DNA of 64,000 nucleotides from Platanthera guangdongensis (GCA_039583875.1 CM077155.1:5940043-6004042), one strand, 5' to 3'; shown: positions 42,716-56,227, numbered from the stretch's first letter. The notes: generated by a model not told the origin, from the sequence alone. Translations and numbers: made by a program.

Positions 42716-42974
42716 TATGGATATGAGTAAGTGGAGGGAAGTTATGCCGAATCCAGTTCACTACTGGATAGGTTGAGGGGGAAGTGGATGTACCCAGACC
42801 TTGGGGAACCACTATAAATCTGGTGTATGATGTGCTGTGTTAATTGTTCTGTGGTTAACATTTTTTCTGTGCTAAGATAGATTTTACTATTTGCATAAAA
42901 TTTTGAAGGAAAAATTAGAACCTGTTCACCCCCCCCCCCTCTAGGTGTCTAGGCTCTTGAAATCAAGTCTTTCA

Positions 42975-45627
42975 ATACCTTATCTCCGCCTGACTCAATA
43001 ACCTACTCACATAGTAAATGGGGGAACTTCCTCTTCCCGTCTTCTTTGACGAGCACAGAGCTAACTGCCTATACTCCCACTCCTTGGTAAAGGATGAGAT
43101 CTTCTCCTTCTTGTTGTCCTTGGAGTAGAAGAGCTTGTACTAGCTGCTACTTGAGCTTTCCAAAATCCTCCTCACACTTCGCGATCCACTCAAACTTCTG
43201 GTTGCCTCAAAGACTTTTGAAAAATGGAGAGAACTTCTCTCCTATCTTAGATAGGAAGCAGCTAAGACCTGCCAGCCTTTCGGTCAGCCTTTGAACTTCC
43301 TTTGAACTCTTAGGGGATGCCATCTCAAGGATGGCTCTTACTTTGTTGGGATTAGGCTCTACCATCTTGGAGTGAGGAGGTGACCTAATAACTTTCCCCT
43401 ACCTACACTAAAGACTCACTTTGCCGAATTAAGCCGCATCTTGTACATTTGCAGAGTTTCAAAGGTCTCCACCAGATCCATAGTATGCTCCATGATGCTT
43501 CTTCTCATGACTAGGAGGTCGTCCATGTACACTTCCAGTTTACGCCCCTTTTTCTCCTCTAATACTTGGCCCATCATTCTTTGGTAGGTTGTTCCCATGT
43601 TCTTTAGTCTGAAGGGCGTCATTTTGTAGCTATAGCGGTCGTCGCTGGTGATGAAGGGTATGTCGTGCCAGTCTGGGGGATGCATCCGAATCTGGTGATA
43701 CCCTGAAAATGCATCAAGGAAACTCATCTCGGGAAAGTCGGTGAGTGAATCAACCATTGTTTCGATTAGAGGCAAGGTGTAGCAATCCTTCTGGCAAGCT
43801 TTATTCAAAGTAGAAAAGTAAATACCTTGACTCAAGAACCCTCCGGACTTCTTAAGTATTATAATATTGGAGACCCATCATGGATACCTGATCTCCAAAA
43901 CAAAAACCACCTTTAGTATCGTCTTCACCTCCTCCCGTATCGGCTCGGCTAGCGCAGCTACACTCTTTCTTTGCTTCTAACGAATGAGGGAAATCTTGGG
44001 ATCCAGGTTGAGGCAATGGAAGAAAACCTCTGCGCCAGTCCCTAGCAACTTTATGGTGCTCCATGCAAAGATGTTTACGTTTTCTTGCAGAAAGGTAGTC
44101 ATCTCCACCTTTCTCTCCAGCGACACAGATCCTCTAACCTTCAGCAGCCCAGGTTCTCCTACCTTGGAGATCACCTCAACTTCCTCCGGCTCCTTGGCAG
44201 CTCTCAACCCGTCTTCTCTGTCCAGGATCTTCTCAAGCCTCTCCTCATCCTCCATCTAGCTGCTAGTACTGGCGACACTGAAATAGATCTCCCTGGCAGC
44301 TTTGGGATCGCCTGGACCTCACTTGGACATCACCCCTGCAGTACTTGAAGCATAGATGATCTATTAATGGGACCACCTTGAAGTAGTTGATGAGGGGTAT
44401 TTTAAAGATCGCGCTCTAGAAGCTCGACACGGCCATGATGACGAACCTGCATCATATCGAGGAGCCTCCAAGGGTCACCAGAAGATTCGCTCCTCCTTTC
44501 ACCTCCTTCTTCTCTGTAGAGAAGCTAAATAGGGGGTAGTCTGCTGCTAGGTATCTGGACGCTTCCACCTGCAATCTAACAAATGTCTTGTTGAAGATGG
44601 AATTCACCGAGCTTTCGCAGTCCGCCAGGATTCGGCCAACGGTGAAGTTCTCGATGGCGGCTTGGATGACGAGTGAATCATGAAAGGGATTCTCATTCAA
44701 CATGTCCTCCTCAGAAAAATTGATCTCCTCCAATGACGGCTGTGCTTGAGAGGTCGAAATGACGCTCTTGCGGTAAATCTGATGGAGACTTCCCTTGCGG
44801 GAAGCTCTAAGCTCAGCTCCTCCGTGGATCACTCCTAAAATCCCTCCTCCTGGGACTTGGACCACCTCCCTGCGACCTCCTTGGTCGACCCTATCCTCAT
44901 TCCTCCTCCTCCTTGGAGCTTGGAATGTTATTGGTCCTTTGGGGGCCTCTTTCCTTGGCTTCTCACTCTCTGTCGCTCTTGCTTCCAGCCTCCTCCTCGC
45001 TTCCCAAAAATCAGGATAAGCCAAGGTCCCATACCCCCTACTTGATGTAGATCGGAGTAAAGGGGAATCTCCTCCACCTAATTCCTTGCTGGTTGATTTC
45101 TCACCGACTGGTTTCTCCTGTGATGTATATTCCCTTGTTGGGAAATAGTCATCACCTCCTCCTAGGCTCTTCCTTGCCTCCTCTCTGGTTGGTTGTCATT
45201 CCCCCTCTATTGGTTAGATACTGGGGTATTCCTAGAGGTCTCCACTGGGTATGGTTTACGGAATATTGGAATCGTTGTGCCTCCTCCCTTTTCTCAGGAG
45301 CCGCTCCGGGCTTCCGCTACTCTTTTCTGTGAGTCCTCCCCTTCCTCCTCTACTCACCATCCTGTGCTCTTCTCTTATCATCGGCTACTCTCTCCTCCGC
45401 TCTTCATGCCTCTCCGACACGACTCTGACCCTTACTTCTGAATGTCCTCCTCTTTCCCTGCCTCTCAGGTTCTCCCCTTCCAGTCTCGCCAAGAAGACGT
45501 GGTTCTACTCCTCTCCCTACACAAACTTGTTCGCCTTTTCGATCATCGCCTCAAAGGATCTCGGGGTTTTGGAGACTATTTCCAGACTGAAGAGACTCTG
45601 CTTTAGGAAAAACTTTAGGATCAGCTG
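42975..45627 (-). pseudogene. G2 gag (part), protease, RT and start of RNase H
   Basis: Decayed minus-strand gypsy coding sequence. RNase H start with FPIYYVSRLL-type reading lies at 43080-42975. RT at 43835-43416 has FLDAFSGYHQIRMHPPD and YMDD in place of YVDD. The linker at 44255-43977 has NVNIFAWS. Protease at 45024-44452 has AAIENFTVGRILADCESSVN, in which the catalytic D-T/N-G is changed to D-C-E. Upstream of 45024 is poorly preserved gag. Frameshifts separate all these pieces. Element C interrupts gag at 45628. Confidence 0.82.
45623..45627. repeat. Target-site duplication of SIRE C, left copy (AGCTG)
   Basis: Right copy AGTTG at 57974-57978; one mismatch. Confidence 0.7.
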
Positions 45628-47367
45628 TGCAAGTGAAAGTTAGATCTGAAATACTCTAGAGACGGGGGGTGAATAGAGTATTGTGTTCACTACAAACTTT
45701 TTACAGCTTTGCTGTAATCCTAAGTGAACAGATTAATGAATAAAGAAATAAGCACAGCAATCCTAACAAATCACAGATCACAGCCAAAACAAAAGAAAGA
45801 TGGCAACCAGACGACACAAGAAATTTATAGTGGTTCCCCATCCTAGGTACATCCACTCTTCTACCACCCTGGTAGGAATCCACTCAGGTTTTTGATCAGG
45901 TGCCTGACACCAATGAGCTTTTGTTCAGGTGCTCAAAAACCAAAACCTCAAGTCTTTTGGTAGGAGACTTGTAACCAGGAATAATTTTGAAGGGAATTAA
46001 AACCCTATATAGAAGATGGAAAAGGGGGTGATGGGGTCTTCTCTTTCTCAATAACAACTGAGAAGACTTGTGGATTGATTTCAGCAGATTGCTCCCCCTG
46101 AGATCTTGAATGAATCAGGAATTCTGGAGCACTGCTTCAGGGTGACAGGTCTTCAAAGAGTTTGAGTTCCTGGACCAGAGATTGATTCAGGAACTTCTTT
46201 GACAGATAGAATAATTGTTGTCCTTTAGAAGTTATCCTGTAGGGTTGAAGGAAGAAGACTCTTGATAGTGATTGAATGTTCTTCTTCTTCTTGATGATGT
46301 TCTCTGGCTTAGGCTGATTGCAGTATGAAAACTTTAGATTTCTGTGTGATTGTTCTTGAGTGTACTGTCTGTCTGTGTGTCTGTAACACTGCTTCAATCT
46401 TTTTTTTTTGTTTTACTGACTGAAGACTGGCTGAAGAACATTCGAAATTTGAAACCTAGAGCAGTAAATGCAGTCGACCTGGGAACGAAGCGGCAATCAA
46501 TGATTTCTCTAACTGTCCCATGAAAAATGGCATGAAATAATCCATGATCAATGCTCATTCCAACGGTAACATTCCGAGAAGATTGAGCATTAATTACTCA
46601 GGATTCATCGCCAAGAAAAGGGACGGAAAACTGGAGAAGACCTATGTCTGGAATCGTCGAACAAAGAACAGGAATCGTCGAGCTGAGTTCACAGTTCGTC
46701 GAGCTGAGCTGATGAGTTCGTCGACCAGACAATAGCAATTAGTCTTCAAGGGAAACTTGTCAATTCTGCTACAATCTTCGTCGAACTGACAATCTTCATT
46801 CGCCGAGCTGAGATCCAAATTCGTCGACCGAAGAATGATTGTGGACTTAGAATCTGAGAAGTCTCTGACTGGGAAGTATTCAAATCGTCGACCAGAAATC
46901 GTTGAGCAGAGTACTGAATTCGTCGACCTGACAAGTTGACTTCGTCGACCTGAGAAGTAGTGAACTTGAGGTCCAAGTTCGTCGAGCTCAGATTCTTGTT
47001 TGTCGACCAAAGCCTGAAGCTGGACTTAGAAAAATCTGGAGTTAGCTTGACTTTAGCTTGTTGAAGTATCTCAGTCTTCGTCGACCAGAGAACAAAGATC
47101 GTCGAGCTTAGCACAGAGAAATGTCTCAAGATCGTTGACCTCAGAACACCTTTCGTCGACCTGAGTTCGACGAATGTCGAACTCATTTTACTTAGCCTGA
47201 AATCTTCTAATTCTTGAGTCTCTGATAGGTTTGTTGATAGCTAGTCCATCTGATGTTGACTCTAAGGACTTGGCCTAGATTCTAGGACACAAATTTGACC
47301 CTGGCTATACATGTTGGGTCACATCCAAAGCTAGTGAACCAAGCCCAAATCAACTAGCGATCCAACA
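45628..47367 (-). repeat. SIRE C 3' LTR
   Basis: 1740 bp. The plus strand starts TGCAAGTGAAAG where the other LTR has TGAAAGTGCAAG (two substitutions). The CGTCGA array is at about 46655-47180. Confidence 0.88.
46655..47180 (-). repeat. CGTCGA motif array in the 3' LTR of C
   Basis: About 20 single arms (tcgtcgacc, tcgtcgagc, tcgtcgaac) occur with only a few complete inverted repeats, for example ttcgtcgacctgagttcgac at 47153-47172. Repeats here are spaced more widely than in A and B. Confidence 0.82.
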
Positions 47368-47381
47368 ATCTCCCTCTATTT
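47368..47381 (-). other. Polypurine tract of SIRE C
   Basis: The minus strand reads AAATAGAGGGAGAT directly before TGTTGG. Confidence 0.75.
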
Positions 47382-47553
47382 GGGTGAGGTCACTAAGAGA
47401 CTCAACACAGATAAACAAAGCAATAAAAAGAAATATATCTAGCAGAGAATTACCAACACATGCAACAGATATATATATATATACATAGGCTTTGTTTAAA
47501 CAAGTAACATAGTTTGAAAACAAATGCAGAAGGAAATTGAAACAAAATAAAGA

Positions 47554-50368
47554 TTACTTCTTCTTTTTCTGCATAGACTTGTCTTCTGTTGTCTTCTCTC
47601 CTGGCTTTTTGAAGATAATTTCTCTTTTAGGATTTGAAGCCTCTGTATGTGTCATTGTCATGTCAACTGCCCCAATGATATTCAGTGATGTAGCTATGGG
47701 GACAACTGCTTCAGGATGGAGCTTCATATAATCATCAACATTGAAGAGCTTGTTGCCTTTGTCAAACCTTTTTAGTTCTTCCTTCATGTACTTTGACATA
47801 GTTGTGAAACCTGAAATATCTTTACCTTCAGCTTTAGCTTTATTGATCAAAGATAGGACAATTAGTTCCTGGAACCTAGCCATTCTTGTAGTGTTGGCTA
47901 TTTCAGGATCTTCAAATGGAATAGGAGGAGTGTAAGGTCTTTCAGGATTGTCAGCTTTCTATTCTTCAGATATATGTTGTTGTTGTTGTTGATGCTGATT
48001 ACCTAAAGATTGTTGCCTCTGCTGGCTGCTTCCAGAGGATCTCCCTGACTGTCTCTGATAGATTTGCATGGGGGCAGATCTTTGAGAGCTAGAGCCAGTG
48101 GCACCAGCTATTGGAGGAGGAGGAGGTGGATCCTTTCATTATCTGTGAACTGGGGGAGGAGAATATCTCCTACTTCTTTTCCTTTCCTTCTGCTGATTCT
48201 TAGACAACCACATCCAAGCAGACATTCCCTTATAAGGAGCAACATTATGCAAAATGTAGTAAGGAGTGTCAGCAGTTGGATTAGGCTTAGGAGCTGGAGG
48301 AGGAGGAGCCTTCCTTTTCTTTGACAGCATTTTCTTCTTTTTCTTTGCAACTTCTTCATCTGAATCATCATCATCATCATCTTCATCATCACTGTCAGAA
48401 CCCTGAGGGTCATCATATAAAGCATCCAATGCTTTCAGAGTTTTATCATCAAAAGCAGTCTTTTCTGGAGGAGGGGCAGAAGGTTCAGAAGCTGGAGTTT
48501 CAGAAACTATACAGGAATCAGAAATGATTAGGATAGAGCTTTCAGCTGCTGCCTTATTTTTCTCTTCAATATTAGGCAAGATTAACTCATCCAGATCTGG
48601 CATAGGAGAGTCATCCAAAATAAAAACTGGTACTGAGACATCTTCTGGAATAACTGGAGAGGTTGGAGAAACAACAGGAATTGCAAAAATGTCACAGATT
48701 TGCTTAGCAACTGCTGGACTTATTGGAGATGTATAGGGTACAATAGCCAACTGTGGCTTAATGAAGTCTTCTGGAAGAGACTGCATATATACATTATCAA
48801 AATTTCTCAACAAAACAGTCAAATTAACTGTGGGATTTAAATGGAAATCACCAACATGCTTGATCTGCTCTGGAACTGACTCATCTAAGTCAATGTCAGT
48901 AACCATAAAATGAATCAATTCAATCACATCTGAATCAAATTCTGGCAAAATTTCTGCATCTGTATCTGAAACTGTTGTATCTGCTACTATATCTGCTGCT
49001 GCATCTGCTGCTGCTTCATCACAGAGGATCTCCCCCTGCCCGGGTTCAGGAGAACCTGGAGCCAGGCCCCTGAATGAAGAGGGGGCAGCAGAGAGGAGAA
49101 AACTTGGGTAGATAAAGAATTAATATAATTCACAAGAGGTGTAATGGCCTCTGTGATTAGGGATTTGATGATGGGAGTGAGCAAGGATAATATTGTAGAT
49201 ACATTGGAGGAGTCCAAAGATGGAGAGGGAGTTGATGTTGAAGGTAAAGAAGTAGATGAAGGAAGGGGAATAGATGGAGGGGATAGAGGTGGAATTGCAT
49301 CTGTTATGGTGGTATCTGGTGGAGGAGGAGAAGGGGAAGGTATATGAAAATGTGGAATGGTAGATAGATGAGGTGGAATAGGTGATGCTGGAGGAGTTGG
49401 GTGTGGATTCTCTTGAAGGGGAGAAGATGGACTATCAGTGATATCAAGAGGTGGGGATGGAGGAGGAGTAGGGACAGAAGTATGCTGTGGAGATTGAAGT
49501 GTTGAAGAAGGAATGGGAGAGGAAGGGAGTTGTGTTGCTGGAAAGGGTACTGGAAGAGATTGTGGAGATGGAATTGCCTCTTCTGCAGGGTGGGGAGTGG
49601 CCTTCACAGCCCTGGTTCTCTCAGAAGCTGGGATGGAAGAGGAGGAAGACTTGGATGGCTTGGATATCGTCCTCTCCCATCTGCGAAAAAACCGCATGTG
49701 AGACGCTTGCTAGCATTGATGAAGATGGTCGGGGAGACCATGAATTCACCAACTTTTTCTTGAAGGAAAATCCCCAAGATTCTTCTGAAGCATACCTCTT
49801 TCTTACTATTCTTCTTCTTGATCAACTCTAAGAAAATCTGGCCCCAATCAACTTGTCTCTTGTTGACCACTACGCACATGACAAGGAATTGATGTCTTGT
49901 TATGTAGTCGTGCGCAGAGTGCTTGCCCATCAGCACTTTTCCCACAATATCCGCCAAGAACTGGTAGGCGGCAGAGAGTTGTTTCTTTAAAAACTTATTA
50001 GGGTTACTCCCAGTAAACCCCATAAATTTCAGCATCGAACTATATTCTTCAGAATCTATCTCCAAATCATCTTCTCCATTTACCAACACAAAAATTTCAG
50101 AAAGAACGGCGGGAGATAAAGAAACAGCATTACTCCCGATATTTCCTGTCAACACATTTTCTTCAGAAACAGAAGAAGTGTATACCCATTCTCTAATCTC
50201 AGTGGCATGCAGTTTAATTCTTCTGGTCATAAAGTCCTTGAGACCAAGTTCTTCTAGTAGTTCCAGAATATAGAGAAATATTGGGTCAGAGTGCTGGAAT
50301 GAATCAAAATCCATGTCAAAACCGGTGTCGAATTTGATGGCAGCTAAGGTGCTCGCTGGAACCACCAT
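47554..50368 (-). pseudogene. SIRE C ORF3, frameshifted
   Basis: Start MVVPASTLAAIKFDTGFDMD at 50368. The first about 255 residues match A and B (EIREWVYTSS, YQFLADIVGKVLMGKHSAHD, INASKRLTCGFF). A frameshift near 49690 leads to a Pro/Ser-rich part (49697-48987), then an acidic part with YYILHNVAP and MWLSKNQQKERKRSRR (48948-48139), then the conserved C-terminal end (47883-47554: MARFQELIVLSLINKAKAEG, NPKREIIFKKP). Divergence from A/B is high in the middle and low at both ends, which argues that the end domains are functional. An acceptor-like TTGCAG|GT lies 7 nt before the start (50376-50378). Confidence 0.78.
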
Positions 50369-50489
50369 TGATGACCTGCAAGAGAAACATAGAAAATAGC
50401 GATCAAGAGCAAGAGAACAGACAGCGCGGGATGGAGGTAGAAGAAAACCTAGATATAAGGTTTTCCAGAAAATGAATCGACAGCCTTCG

Positions 50490-50757
50490 TTCAACGAAAA
50501 AGAAACAGTTCTTCGAACTGAGGTCGATGAAATAAATTATAGATAAATAATTCGTTGATCTCATCCAGAAGAATCAAAAACAGTTCGTCGAACTCCGTTC
50601 GACGAAATTTCTTCTGAAGCAAAGCTCGTCGATCTCCGGTCGACGAAAGTTGTTTCCACACACAGAGAATTCGTCGATCTCCGTTCGACGAGCATCTCTC
50701 AAACTTTCCCAAATTCGCCGAACTCCGTTCGACGAACTCTGGAAATTCATCGAATGC
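50490..50757 (-). repeat. CGTCGA inverted-repeat array between pol and ORF3 of C
   Basis: About six units, for example ttcgtcgaactccgttcgac followed by gaa. Same place as in A and B; here the arms are TTCGTCGA/TCGACGAA. Confidence 0.87.
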
Positions 50758-50809
50758 AGACAGAAACTAATTAATTCTTCTCCATTGATCATTCCCAGTT
50801 AATTTATAA

Positions 50810-53800
50810 AGAACAGATGATTTTTCTCATCCAAGGGTTTGGTGAAATTGTCTGCTCTCTGTAAATCAATAGGAATATGGATTAGGGTAATTTTCTTTTT
50901 ATCTACATTATCTCTAATGAAATGATGTCTTATATCAATATGTTTAGTCCTACTATGGTGAACTGGATTCTGTGTTATAGCAATAGCAATAGTATTATCA
51001 CAAAATAATGTTAAATTATTTAAGTTGACACCATAGTCTAGGAGTTGGTTTTATATCCATAACATTTATAAACAGCAGCTGCCAGCAACCATGTATTCTG
51101 CTTCTGCAGTTGATGTAGACACAGATGTTGCTTTTTACAAAACCAGGAGACAAGTCTCATACCCAGGAACTGTCAATTTCTAGAGGTACTCTTTCTGTCC
51201 ACTCTACATCCAGCATAGTCAGCATCTGACTATCCAGTTAACTCAAACTCTGACTCTACAGGATACCAGAATCCTAGATTAGGACAACTTTTTATATATC
51301 TCAAAATTCTTTTTAGGAAAATAAGGTGAGATTCTTTGGGGTTCACTTGGAACCTAGCACAAAGGCATGTGGCAAACATGATATCAGGCTTGCTAGCTGT
51401 TAGGTATAATAGGGATCCAACAATTGTCCTATAATGCTTCTGATCTACAGGTTTCCCTGCTGCATCAGAATCCACAACAACATTGGTAGCCATAGGTGTT
51501 TTCATTCCTGAAGCATCACCCATCCCAAACTTCTTAATAAGCTCTTTAGCATACTTAGCTTGGGAGAGGAAGATACCATCAGGGAGCTGCTTCACTTGGA
51601 GACCAAGTAAGTAGGAAAGCTCACCCATGCTACTCATCTCAAATTTGGAATGCATGAGGTCAGCAAACCACTTGCATAATTTGGGATCAGTAGACCCAAA
51701 GATGATGTCATCCACATATATTTGTACTAATAAAATTTGGTCCTTATGATGTCAAGTGAAAAGTGTTTTATCTATGGTTCCTCTTGTAAATTTATGATCT
51801 AAAAGAAAGCTTGCTAAGGTCTCATACCAAGCTCTTGGAGCTTGCTTTAAACCATAGAGAGCTTTATTCAATTTAAACACTAAAGAGGGTTGAGTTAGAG
51901 AGATAAAACCTGGAGGTTGGTCCACATAAACCTCTTCTTGAAGCACTCCATTCAAAAATGCACTTTTGACATCCATTTGGAAAACTTTGAATCTCCTGTG
52001 AGCTGCATAGGCAAGGAATATTCTTATGGCCTCCAACCTTGCAACAGGGGCAAAGGTTTGGTCATAGTCAATTCCTTCCTCTTGTCTGTATCCCTGAGCA
52101 ACAAGCCTAGCATTGTTTCTCACAATATTTCCTTGAGCATCTAGCTTGTTTATGTAGACCCATTTGGTTCCAAAAACTGGGTAGTTATGGGGTCTTGGAA
52201 CCAAATGCCAAACTCTACATCTCTCAAACTGATTTAGTTCCTCTTGCATTACAATGATCCAGTGGGGATCTTGCTCAGCTTCATGGATGGAGAGAGGTTC
52301 AATCTGAGAGAGAAAACAGGCATGCATCAAGTCTTGGTTGAGTTGATGTCTTGTATGAACACCTACTGAAATGTCCCCAATCACTTGAGATCTGGGGTGA
52401 TCTCTAAGTGTGACAAGATCAGTTGGTGGAGTTTGTTCAGCAACAGCTTCTATAATTAATTCCTCTTGGTGAATGTTATTAGCTGTTGAGGGAAGTTCAG
52501 CCACTTCCACTTGAATTTCTTCTTCACTGTCTTCAGAAACCTGTGGAGAAGGATGGGCTGACACCTCTTGGGTATGGTTTAGTCCATCCATAGACTCACA
52601 CAGTTGTGGAACCTACAAAAATCTATTGGTAGAAATTTATTTCTCCTTATAAGATATGTTAGCTTCATCAAAAGATACATGGACTGATTCTTCAATTTTA
52701 AGAGAGGATTTATTAAAAACCCTATAGACCTTGCTTACTTGGGAGTATCCTAGAAATATACCTTCTTCAGCCTTAGCCTCAAACTTTCTAATGTATCTTT
52801 TGTTGTTTGTGTGAATATAACAAATACAACCACAAACTTTAAAATATGTGATTTTAGGTTTCTTCCCTTTAAGCAATTCATAGGGGGTCTTATTTTTCAG
52901 CTTACGTATAAGGCTTCTATTCAAGATATAGTTAGCAGTGTTTAGAGCTTCTGCCCAAAAGGATAGAGGCATGTAAGCATCTGTCAATAATGTGTCGGCA
53001 GATTCAATGAGTGTCCTATTTTTCCTTTCAGCTACCTCATTCTGTTGGGGAGTTCTAGGAGCTGAGAAGCACTGACTGATACCTTCCTTATCATAGCACT
53101 CATGCATAAGAAGAGACTCAAACTCTGTGCCATGATCACTTCTGATCAATGCAACATGAGTAGAGAACTCAATCTGTATGGTCCTGAGAAAATCTGTAAG
53201 AACCTTGAATGTATCTGACTTAGTTATCAAAAATGCTACCCAACTGAATCTGGAGAAGTCCTCAACAATCACTAAAGTATAAGACTTCCCTCCTAGGCTT
53301 TGTACTGCAATGGGTCCAAATAGATCCACATGAAGCAAATACAAAATCCTAGGTGAATCACTCTTATTAATGGATTTGAAATTAGTTTTAGTTTGCTTGC
53401 CTATTTGACAAGCCCTGCATAGGTTTTCCTTCTTGTAGGGGCCAGAAGGTAAACCTCTAATAAGGTTGTCTTTAGATAACCTAGCTATATTCTTAAGGTT
53501 TACATGACCTAATCTTTTATGCCACAACTCATTTTGGTTACTAGTGATATTGAGTAAACAAATATCAGTTTTGGCAGAAATAAAATCTACTAGATATATG
53601 TTACCTTGTCTAATTCCAATTAAAACAGTTTTATTTTCATTATTAATAAAGAACAGGAGGTAGAGTTAAAGTGTACCTGATAACCTTCATCACATAATTG
53701 GCTTATGGATATTAGGTTATGTTTGAGTCCTCTTACATATGTTACTCTCTTGAAGGTAACTGTTCCAATCTTTACTGCTCCATATCCTTCAGACTGGCCA

Positions 53801-53950
53801 CTATTTGAATCACCAAAGATCACCTTTGGTCCTAGCTTGGACTTGTAATTGGATAGATTGTCCTTGCTGCCTGTCATATGCTTGGAGCAACCACTGTCCA
53901 AGTACCAAGTCTGACTCACCCTTGTACAGCTCTTTACCTGTACCTGTAAT
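50810..53950 (-). pseudogene. SIRE C pol: protease, integrase, RT, RNase H
   Basis: Protease at 53919-53620 has [19 protein letters not shown] frameshift near 53640 follows, then GAG-pre-integrase and integrase at 53527-52637 ([21 protein letters not shown], where the usual Gly is Glu). RT is at 52591-51230 with stops near 52634 and 51752 and VDDIIFGST at about 51705. RNase H down to about 50810 is badly damaged. The frame begins next to TTACAG|GT at 53944-53946. It is more decayed than A or B. Confidence 0.87.
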
Positions 53951-53962
53951 GAAAAACAAAAT

Positions 53963-56086
53963 TCAATTGTTCTTGACCCAGGTTACCTTGGGTCCTTTAT
54001 TTGGTTGAAAAGAAAAGCTGGAAATAACTGACAAAGTAGGTTGAGATTTATAACCTAAGGGGTGATATCTCCTAGGTGGAATAACCCAATCAGCTACTAG
54101 ATTGAATGGTTTATTAGCTGGCTTAGAATTTTTGTAGGAGAAATGATTTATATTTGGTCCTTCTGGGTTCGACGAATTCTTGTAAGTTCGTCGACCAGAG
54201 TTCAACGACTAGGGCTGAGATCATCGATCACTACTCAGCGAATGACAATAGTCATTTTCTGCGCCCCATGTTTGTCGACCTCTGCTCGACAAACCATACA
54301 AAGTTTGTCGATCGCAGTTAGACGAATTGTTATAGCTGAAGTTTGCGTTCAGCGTTCGTCGATCTGTGTTCGACGAACTGGCCACATTTCGTCGATCTGA
54401 GTTCGACGAATGTTGCTGAACCTTGTTTTTATTAGCAGTTTTATGATTTTTATTTCTCTTGTCTATGGGTTTTGGGTTATTTTCTGACATTGGTTTGTCT
54501 ATTATCTTTTCTTTTCCCTTGGCAGAGACAAATTTAATGGGTGTGGTAAGAATATTTTTCTTAATTATGGGGGGAAAACCTGATGATGCACCCAAGCCCA
54601 GCTTACCATTTAATATGTCATTTACTGTGCTTGTTATGTCCATCAGCTTGAGACTTTTCTCATTGAGAGACTGCTCAAGTTGTTTAGCCTCACATAAATC
54701 AGATTTTAATTTAATTATCTGTTCATTTGCTAAAGTTAGTTGATCTTTAAGTTTAATATTTTCAGAGTTAACAGATTTAAGATTTCCTAGTCTTTCTCTA
54801 AGGGTTTTTATTTCTTTCTCTGAATTAATTAAATCTAAACACATAGTTTTGAATTCAATTTTAAATAAATTAGAATTAAAATCGAAGCTTGAAAGAACCT
54901 GATCTGCCTCTGAGTCTGAGGCTGCCTCATCTTCAGATTCTCCTTCTGATGCTGAACTGCTCCTGGAGGCATCAATTGCCATAAGGCAAACCTCCTTGGA
55001 TCTTGCTTCTTCCTCTTCTTCACTTGAGCTGGAGGAAGATGATTCTTCTTCAGTATCACTCCATGTTTCAGCAACAAAGCCCTTGTCTTTCTTTTTGTAC
55101 TTGCTTGAGGAGGGTCTGCTGCTGTGTTCTCTCCTGGAGTCCTTTTATCTGCTTTTCTCCTTATTCTGATTTTCTGGACATTCTGAGATGTAATGTCCAG
55201 GCTTTCTGCATCCAAAGCATACAACCTCCTTGGTTGCTATCTTGTCAAATCTGGGCTTATCATCCTGCCTGGATGATTTTCTTCTGAAATCCTTTCTAGC
55301 CATCTTATAAAATCTTTTTGCAAAGAGGCTCATGAGTTCCTCATTGGATGTTGAGGTCTCACTTTCCTCAGATGCCTTGAAGGCTATGCTGTGATCCTTT
55401 CTTACTGGAGTTATTGACTTCTATTCAGCTGCTTCTCTTGATTTTATCAACTGCTCATAAGACTTTAATTTGCCTAGCAGAGATTCAGTGGATATCTCAT
55501 TTAGGCTTCTGGCTTCTTTGATAGGCCAAATTCTTGAATCCTAAGAGATAGGGAAGCACATCAAGATCTTATCATTCACCTCTGTCAGGGTGATATTCTT
55601 ATCCAAGGTTTTGAGCTCATTGATGATTGAACTAAACTTGTTGTACATTTCAGCCACTGATTCAACCTCATCCTTCTTAAAATTCTCATACAGGGATATG
55701 AGATTTGATCTCCTGTCTTTCCTTTCATCTGCTGATCCAGCTACCATTTGGTTGAGAGAATCCCAAATGGCCTTGGCCGAGGTACACTCAACCACCTTCT
55801 GAAATATATCATCTGACATAGTTTGAGCCAAGATGTTCATTGCCTTTGCATCTGCAATTTTGGCTTTCTTGTAGGAATCATTATTCTCTGGAGGAGGTAC
55901 TGCAGTCATGTTTGTAGAGGTGCTTGTAGAAGCTGCGGGTGCTGGAGGTACTCCTGTCAAGATAGAAGCAAAAATATCCTCATCAATAGAATTCATATAT
56001 AACTTGATTCTTGCCTTCCAGATGGCAAATCTGTTAAGATTGCATGCTGGAGGTCTGATGCTTGTATAATCTTTGTTTTGAGCCAT
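53963..56086 (-). pseudogene. SIRE C gag
   Basis: One frame of 708 codons from MAQNKDYTSIRPPACNLNRF. Internal stops: TAG 55543-55541 (a Trp in A), TAG 55423-55421, TAA 55147-55145 and a stop at 54223-54221. The zinc knuckle CFGCRKPGHYISEC is intact. An acidic Ser-rich region and a coiled coil (RERLGNLKSVNSENIKLKDQ) follow, then the SSNSDRRN/SSNTDRRT repeat zone and the conserved end PKVTWVKNN. Because all parts share one frame, only nonsense changes separate it from an intact gag. Confidence 0.87.
54165..54415 (-). repeat. CGTCGA inverted-repeat array inside gag of C (translated)
   Basis: About seven units with TTCGTCGA/TCGACGAA arms give SSNSDRRN, SSNTDRRT and SSNCDRQT. Same place in gag as in A and B although the DNA words differ. 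Confidence 0.86.
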
Positions 56087-56213
56087 TTCTGTGAAAAAAT
56101 AAATCTAATAACAAAAACAAAACAATCAGATCTAACAAGAGGGATCTTTATGGTTCAGGTGTTAGCCTGTACAACCAATTAACCTCTTAAGGTGTGGTAG
56201 ATTAACCAACCTG

Positions 56214-56225
56214 GCTGTGATACCA
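56214..56225 (-). promoter_or_regulatory. Primer-binding site (tRNA-iMet) of SIRE C
   Basis: The minus strand reads TGGTATCACAGC, one mismatch to TGGTATCAGAGC. It is two bases from the LTR end at 56228. Confidence 0.85.
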
Positions 56226-56227
56226 AT

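Larger units (their letters stand above)
41442..42974 (+). mobile_element. E: solo LTR of a SIRE-like element
   Basis: 1533 bp between perfect ATACC duplications, with no internal region. It starts TATTGGG, probably TGTTGGG with one mutation, and ends AAGTCTTTCA. The CACCCCCCCCCCCTCTAGGTG box near the end is the SIRE-type LTR signature. It was left by recombination between the two LTRs of a full element. The G2 RNase H reading continues across it when it is removed, which confirms the ends. Confidence 0.82.

Noticed and set aside
26515..42974. D and E as the two LTRs of one element
   Set aside because: They are in opposite orientation, and E has its own perfect ATACC duplication inside G2 RNase H. 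They are separate insertions.
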